DNA from: an uncultured Lachnospiraceae bacterium
Lineage (GTDB): Bacteria; Bacillota; Clostridia; Lachnospirales; Lachnospiraceae
Assembly: GCA_910583965.1 (NCBI GenBank)
Contig: CAJUAE010000001.1
Span: 62,001 to 126,000 of the forward strand
Length of the DNA stretch: 64,000 bases
Direction of reading: 5' to 3'
Part shown: positions 59,411-64,000 of the stretch, one piece after another
Numbering within the stretch: position 1 is the stretch's first letter
Layout: every line of letters begins with the position of its first letter
Program-made: the position numbers and the translations under genes
Notes under the pieces: generated by a model
Seen by the model: only the letters and a program-made list of their open reading frames with translations
Database searches by the model: none
Told to the model about the DNA's origin: nothing

Positions 59411-60270
59411 GAGGAAAAGAGCTGTTAGAATGTATGGAATACATTGATGATACACTTATAGAGGAAGCATTAAATCCGACAATTGTTTCGCATAAGAACA
59501 AACCTGTTCTTAAATGGAGTATGGCAGTTGCCTGTGCAGCAACAATTTCAGCAATAACATTTTGGTCCTATCAGAATGCAAATATGAATTTTAATAAAGA
59601 AGATATACAAATGGAACATACTGATATTAGCACGCAGGCAAATACAATAGACAGTAATATGGACAAGAATGATGTTGGAAGATTGGCAGTGGAATCGGGA
59701 ATGACAGAGATGGCAGAGGATGCGTTATCAACAGGTACAACATCTACGACAAATAATAGTCCATTGGTAGATGCAAAATCACAAAGTATGGAGGATAAGG
59801 CAGCACAAAAATCAAATTTCGCACATTGGGAAGCACAAGAAGAAACAGAATCTGCATATAAGGTTATTCGTGAATATTATGGAGAGAAGGAGGCATTAGA
59901 ATATTGTTATTCAGTGCCAGAGAAAGGAGCAATTCTTTGTTATTATTATTTACAGGAAACGATAAATTATTATACAACACAGGAGAATACGACAGATATA
60001 ACAGATAGCACAATTTATGCATATCAAGTAGCGATTGATATTTATGGGGATATAGAAACAGCGAACGGAACACAGTATGAAGACTTATATCATTCAAATG
60101 TTGGGAATTTATTGATCGAACAGGAATACAGGCGTTTAATTGATTTGGGATACGCAGTAAGATTGTCTGAAGATTTTCAGTTGACAGGAATTTTTACTAA
60201 GGCAGAAATTGATACTTTTTTGACATCACCAGAGTATGGCTATGTTTTTCGATTTGAAAACGAATCATAA
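59407..60270 (+). CDS. Putative membrane anti-sigma factor, 287 aa
   Basis: The layout is a short cytoplasmic part (about 40 residues, MEYIDDTLIEEALNP), one membrane helix (LKWSMAVACAATISAITFWS, about 38-57) and about 230 extracytoplasmic residues, first low-complexity Ser/Thr/Asn and then a folded YKVIREYYGEKEALEYCY... region with two cysteines. The overlap with the sigma gene and this topology are the basis of the call; I do not see a classical zinc anti-sigma motif. The outer domain might sense a protease or envelope stress. Confidence 0.7.
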   Translation: MRGKELLECMEYIDDTLIEEALNPTIVSHKNKPVLKWSMAVACAATISAITFWSYQNANMNFNKEDIQMEHTDISTQANTIDSNMDKNDVGRLAVESGMTEMAEDALSTGTTSTTNNSPLVDAKSQSMEDKAAQKSNFAHWEAQEETESAYKVIREYYGEKEALEYCYSVPEKGAILCYYYLQETINYYTTQENTTDITDSTIYAYQVAIDIYGDIETANGTQYEDLYHSNVGNLLIEQEYRRLIDLGYAVRLSEDFQLTGIFTKAEIDTFLTSPEYGYVFRFENES

Positions 60271-60296
60271 AATATATGAAAAGAGGAGATAAAATT

Positions 60297-61613
60297 ATGG
60301 TAAAAAAGGGAATATTTATCATTATTACAGTTATTGCGGTAGTCTGTGTCTTTAGTGCATGTGCTCGCAAAGCAGAAAAGATGTCTGTTGTGCCAGAAAC
60401 AGAAGAAAAAAAGAACGACAGTTTAGAAGCTGAATCAATACCTTCAACAGAAAATATAACCCAAAGTGTTTGCATTGACTATACGATTGAATCTTATAAA
60501 AATGTTCAGAAATTTGCATACGATTTGTTTGCACAGCATATAGATAGCGAAAATCCAGTACTTTCGCCAGTATCGGCATATTTGGCACTCTCCATGGCAG
60601 GGTGTGGGGCAGAAGGAACCACCAAAGAAGAATTTTACAATGTACTTGGCAATGATTTGCTGTCATTATCCGATGACATGATGAATCGCTTTTTGGCAAC
60701 AGGAAATATATTGAATTTGTCGATTGCTAATTCTGCGTGGATTGACGATGCGTTTGTTGCGAATGATACATGGCTTGGAACGGTAAAATCTTTAATGGAT
60801 GCAGAGATATTTCAAGAAGATCTTTCCACAGAACAAACAATGAATAAAGTAAATAGTTGGATAAATGATAAGACAAATGGACTAATTGATATAATGTTAT
60901 CAGAACCATTAACAGAACAGACTCGTCTTGCACTGTTAAATACAGTATATTTTAAAGGAAAGTGGGAAGTGCCATTTGAATCACAAAATACACAGAGTGA
61001 AGTATTTTATCTGCAAAAGGAACAAGAGAAAGAAAAGCAAGTTGACATGATGAATTTGTATTTGACAGAGCTAGAATATCTTTCTAATGACTTTATGGAG
61101 GGGGTTTTGCTGCCTTATCAGAAAAGTGATGAAAATAGCAATAATTCATTCGCATTTATCGCATTAAAACCAACAGGAGAAAGTGACATTAGAGAAGTCT
61201 ATCAAAAATTGACCGATGAAGTCATATCAGATATTCTAGTCAATAGACAGACTGAAACAGTCAACCTAAAACTTCCGAAATTTGAGGTGACTTTTGATAA
61301 AAAATTAAACGAAAGTTTAATAAATATGGGGCTATCGGAATGCTTTAATGAAGGGAAAGCTAATTTTGAACAATTGGGTAAAACAATTCACAATGATACA
61401 CTTTATATTAATCTGATTCGTCAGAAGGCAAAAATTATTGTAGATGAGGAAGGAACAGAGGCGGCGGCTGCAACAGAAGTTTTAATGATGGCTCGTGGCG
61501 TAATGATAACAGATTCAAAAGAGTTATATTTTAATGAACCATTTATTTATATTATTATGGATATGGAAACAGAAGTTCCGTTGTTTGTAGGAATATTAGA
61601 TAATCCTATTTAA
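60297..61613 (+). CDS. Serpin (serine protease inhibitor), lipoprotein, 438 aa
   Basis: The N-terminus is a signal sequence with lipobox FSAC, so the inhibitor should be displayed outside the membrane. The serpin fold follows: NPVLSPVSAYLALSMAGCGA, NSAWIDDAFVAND, LLNTVYFKGKWEVPFE, LNESLINMGLSECFNE and the end LYFNEPFIYIIMDMETEVPLFVGILDNP. The hinge DEEGTEAAAATEV is of the inhibitory kind (small residues at P12-P9). Counting from Glu at P17 puts Arg at P1 (MMA-R-G), which predicts inhibition of trypsin-like proteases. GAGGAG precedes the ATG. It is third in an operon with the sigma and anti-sigma genes. Confidence 0.92.
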   Translation: MVKKGIFIIITVIAVVCVFSACARKAEKMSVVPETEEKKNDSLEAESIPSTENITQSVCIDYTIESYKNVQKFAYDLFAQHIDSENPVLSPVSAYLALSMAGCGAEGTTKEEFYNVLGNDLLSLSDDMMNRFLATGNILNLSIANSAWIDDAFVANDTWLGTVKSLMDAEIFQEDLSTEQTMNKVNSWINDKTNGLIDIMLSEPLTEQTRLALLNTVYFKGKWEVPFESQNTQSEVFYLQKEQEKEKQVDMMNLYLTELEYLSNDFMEGVLLPYQKSDENSNNSFAFIALKPTGESDIREVYQKLTDEVISDILVNRQTETVNLKLPKFEVTFDKKLNESLINMGLSECFNEGKANFEQLGKTIHNDTLYINLIRQKAKIIVDEEGTEAAAATEVLMMARGVMITDSKELYFNEPFIYIIMDMETEVPLFVGILDNPI

Positions 61614-61688
61614 TATGCTTGTATGTGTGAGAGATTTGGTGTAAAGTTTAAGATACTAAGAAATTTTAAGAGAGAGGAAGAAAAATAG

Positions 61689-62906
61689 ATGGCGTTTTTA
61701 AAACCAGATCTACAAAAAACTTATGAGAGTGTTCAAAAGTTTGGATATGATTTGTTTCGGCAGAATATGCAAGAAAAAAATCCCATATTGTCACCCTTAT
61801 CAGTATATTTGACGCTTGCTATGGCAGGATGTGGAGCAGATGGGACAACAAAAGCAGAATTTATAAAGGTGCTTGGAGATAATATGTCGTCACTTTCTGC
61901 GGATATTATAAACATATTTTCTGTAAAAGAAGAAGATATGAATTTATCGATTGCTAATTCTGCGTGGATTGATCGGAAATTTACTGTGAACGAGACGTGG
62001 ACAAATACTATAAAATCATTGATGGGTGCAGACGTATTTTTGACGGAACTTCCATCTTATGAGACGATGAACAATATTAATCGTTGGGTTGCTATGCAAA
62101 CAAATGGATTGATTGACCAAATGCTTACAGAACCATTAGAACCAAAAGAGCGCATTAGGCTTGCACTTTTTAATACAATTTATTTTAAGGGAAAATGGGA
62201 GAATCCTTTTAAAGCATCTGATACACACAAAGAAGACTTTTATGTGTTAGATGAAGGAAAAGAAAATTGCTTGAGAAGACGCTCTATACAGGTTGATATG
62301 ATGCGGAATAAAACAGCAGAACTAGAATATGTGTCAAATGATTTTGCAGAGGGGGTTATTTTACCCTATCTTACAAATCAGAGAATGCATTTTGGATTTT
62401 CTGATTGTCAGAATACAGGAAAAGAACACTGTAAAAGATTAGGATTTTTCGCATTGAAACCAAAAACAAGATACTCAGTTCGAGATGTTTATAATAAATT
62501 GAGCAAATGTATCATACATAAGATGTTATCAAATAGAAAGTGGGAATCTATTGATTTAAAACTTCCTAAGTTTAAGAGTACATTTGATGTAAACTTGGTT
62601 GAAAGTCTTACAAAAATTGGACTAACAGAATGTTTTAATGAAAATAAGGCAAATCTTTCTCTAATGGGAAAGGATGCAATAACAGGGAGTACTTTATTTG
62701 TTAGCCTTGTCAGACAAAATGCGGTTCTTAAAGTAGACGAGGAGGGCACTGAAGCGGCGGCATCAACAGAACTTCTGGGATGTTTAAGGGCAATGTTAAG
62801 ACCACAAAAAGAGTTATATTTTAATGAACCATTTTTGTATATGATTTTGGATATGGAGAGAGAACTCCCACTATTTATTGGAATATTGGACAATCCTGAG
62901 GCATAA
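61689..62906 (+). CDS. Second serpin, no signal peptide, 405 aa
   Basis: It is a clear relative of the preceding serpin (NPILSPLSVYLTLAMAGCGADGTTKAEF, NSAWIDRKFTVNETW, LFNTIYFKGKWENPF, LYFNEPFLYMILDMERELPLFIGILDNP) but starts directly at the fold, MAFLKPDLQKTYESVQKFGY, without signal or lipobox. It may act in the cytoplasm or be released on lysis, unless exported by another route. The hinge DEEGTEAAASTEL is of the inhibitory kind, and P17 counting again gives Arg at P1 (GCL-R-A). The stretch from 215 on has an extra basic segment. Tandem duplication followed by loss of the export signal is the likely history. Confidence 0.9.
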   Translation: MAFLKPDLQKTYESVQKFGYDLFRQNMQEKNPILSPLSVYLTLAMAGCGADGTTKAEFIKVLGDNMSSLSADIINIFSVKEEDMNLSIANSAWIDRKFTVNETWTNTIKSLMGADVFLTELPSYETMNNINRWVAMQTNGLIDQMLTEPLEPKERIRLALFNTIYFKGKWENPFKASDTHKEDFYVLDEGKENCLRRRSIQVDMMRNKTAELEYVSNDFAEGVILPYLTNQRMHFGFSDCQNTGKEHCKRLGFFALKPKTRYSVRDVYNKLSKCIIHKMLSNRKWESIDLKLPKFKSTFDVNLVESLTKIGLTECFNENKANLSLMGKDAITGSTLFVSLVRQNAVLKVDEEGTEAAASTELLGCLRAMLRPQKELYFNEPFLYMILDMERELPLFIGILDNPEA

Positions 62907-63010
62907 TGAACTTTAAATTTTTATTTTTATCTTCTTTTAATTGGTGCAAATATCTGTTAGAATGTTAAAGTATGTTTGAAATAGAGAATTTCGCTTAGGA
63001 GGAATAACAG

Positions 63011-64000
63011 ATGGCAGTTATCAGACCATTTCGCGCTTACAGACCAAAAAAAGGATTGGAAGATAAAATAGCAGCACTTCCATATGATGTTTACAATCGG
63101 GAGGAGGCATGTGCAGCGGTAAAAAACAATCCGCTCTCTTTTCTAAATATTGACCGAGCAGAGACACAATTTGATAAAAGTGTAGATACCTACGCTGATG
63201 AGGTCTATCAAAAAGCACATGATATGCTTTGGGATAAAATTTATGACGGAACATTCATTCGGGAAGACAAACCAATTTACTATATTTATGAGCTTACAAT
63301 GAATGGGCGTGTTCAAACAGGAATTGTCGCATGTGCAAGTATAGATGATTATCAGAATCAAGTAATTAAAAAGCATGAAAATACACGTGCAGACAAAGAA
63401 CTTGATCGGATTCGTCATGTCGCGACTTGCGAGGCACAGACAGGACCTATTTTTCTAGCATACAGGGCAGATGATACAATACAGTCAGTGATAACAAAAA
63501 TTAAAAATCAATCAGCTCTTTATGATTTTACATCAGAGGATGGAATTGTACATAGAGTTTGGTGTATTAGTGCTCAAGATGAGATTACTACGATACAACA
63601 AGCATTTGAAAGAATTTCACAGATTTATATTGCAGATGGGCATCATCGTTGTGCATCCGCGGTTAAAGTAGGTTTAACAAAGCGAGAAGAATATCCTGAC
63701 TATACAGGAGTAGAAGAATTTAATTATTTTTTGTCAGTTTTATTTGCGGATGAAGAATTGATGATTATGGACTATAACCGAGTTGTAAAAGATTTAAATG
63801 CGCTTTCTGCAATGCAATTTTTGGATGCTGTCAGCAAAATTTATACAATTGTTGCGAAAAGTACAACTTGCCAAAAGCCTACACAAAAAGGGCAGATTTC
63901 CATGTTGTTGGAGGATATATGGTATCTGCTGGAGGTAAAGCCTGAATATCAAAGTGATGACCCTGTAGATGGACTTGATGTGGCAATCCTTCAAAATTAT
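63011..64000 (+). CDS. DUF1015 family protein, 3' end outside window
   Basis: The frame of 330 codons is open to the right edge. It begins AVIRPFRAYRPKKGLEDKIA with ALPYDVYNREEA, and has VIKKHENTRADKELDRIRH near 118 and IADGHHRCASA near 210, all typical of DUF1015. In Clostridia this gene usually follows serC-serA directly. Here the serpin operon and a minus-strand gene lie between. Function is not established; it is thought to be tied to serine metabolism by position. AGGAGG precedes the ATG. Confidence 0.9.
   Translation, partial: MAVIRPFRAYRPKKGLEDKIAALPYDVYNREEACAAVKNNPLSFLNIDRAETQFDKSVDTYADEVYQKAHDMLWDKIYDGTFIREDKPIYYIYELTMNGRVQTGIVACASIDDYQNQVIKKHENTRADKELDRIRHVATCEAQTGPIFLAYRADDTIQSVITKIKNQSALYDFTSEDGIVHRVWCISAQDEITTIQQAFERISQIYIADGHHRCASAVKVGLTKREEYPDYTGVEEFNYFLSVLFADEELMIMDYNRVVKDLNALSAMQFLDAVSKIYTIVAKSTTCQKPTQKGQISMLLEDIWYLLEVKPEYQSDDPVDGLDVAILQNY

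Noticed and set aside
1..64000. CRISPR array, tRNA or rRNA genes
   Set aside because: No regularly spaced direct repeats and no cloverleaf or rRNA-like stretches were seen. The hairpin families are not spaced like CRISPR repeats.

Overview
The window comes from a low-GC, spore-forming Firmicute, most likely a gut Lachnospiraceae (Clostridium cluster XIVa). The pointers are the cotJABC spore-coat operon, a GerA-family germination protein, a SleB-type cell-wall hydrolase, a group B [FeFe]-hydrogenase, ATP-type PEP carboxykinase, a split B12-dependent methionine synthase, and AGGAGG ribosome sites before almost every gene. I see no rRNA, tRNA, CRISPR array, intact transposase or prophage.

Layout. 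1-2330 (minus): a CPA1 K+/H+ antiporter cut by the left edge, two tiny membrane proteins and a small secreted/membrane protein. 2750-6120: a DUF4303 gene broken by an in-frame stop, a glycogen debranching enzyme and an unknown acidic protein. 6430-11330: hydrogenase, gltX and a UvrD-like helicase. 11325-12431 (minus): DUF2225 and DUF1292 genes. 12749-16435: a sirtuin homologue and a GH13 homologue that have both lost catalytic residues, a DUF5662 gene and a Cys-rich peptide. 16672-19873: methionine synthase as two genes, reactivation domain then core. 20162-24926: a 32-residue exported peptide, a GerA/SpoVAF-like protein (minus), a chimeric remnant of a two-component system, a lipoprotein, a CPBP protease and cotJABC. 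25029-30795: ApbE, a membrane-anchored GH25, an AP2/HNH-like protein, SleB and an orphan HipA-like kinase. 30937-37468: thrC, a membrane protein, deoC, an M24 aminopeptidase and pckA. 37595-41056: a GntR/YtrA-type regulator with its ABC exporter. 41317-45915: an unknown gene, a TerD-vWA protein, an Rpn-type nuclease and a lactonase-like beta-propeller. 46072-49140: aroC, tgt and yajC. 49389-53885: leuB-ilvD-ilvB. 53906-57807: an L,D-transpeptidase and serC-serA. 58853-62906: an ECF sigma factor, its likely anti-sigma factor and two serpins. 63011-64000: a DUF1015 gene cut by the right edge.

Most genes are housekeeping: amino-acid synthesis (leuB, ilvD, ilvB, serC, serA, thrC, aroC, metH), translation (gltX, tgt), central carbon metabolism (pckA, glycogen debranching) and sporulation. 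Four things stand out. (1) The sigma/anti-sigma/serpin cassette lies between serCA and the DUF1015 gene that commonly follows them. (2) Intergenic spaces carry a modular family of hairpin repeats with a conserved 72-base core in three places, plus degenerate and unrelated structured repeats. (3) Several enzyme-like proteins lack catalytic residues: the sirtuin, the GH13 protein and possibly the GH25 protein. (4) A 30-bp perfect terminator stem after pckA overlaps the promoter of the next operon, which also has a clear operator.

All functional calls rest on motif recognition by eye. No database search was run.
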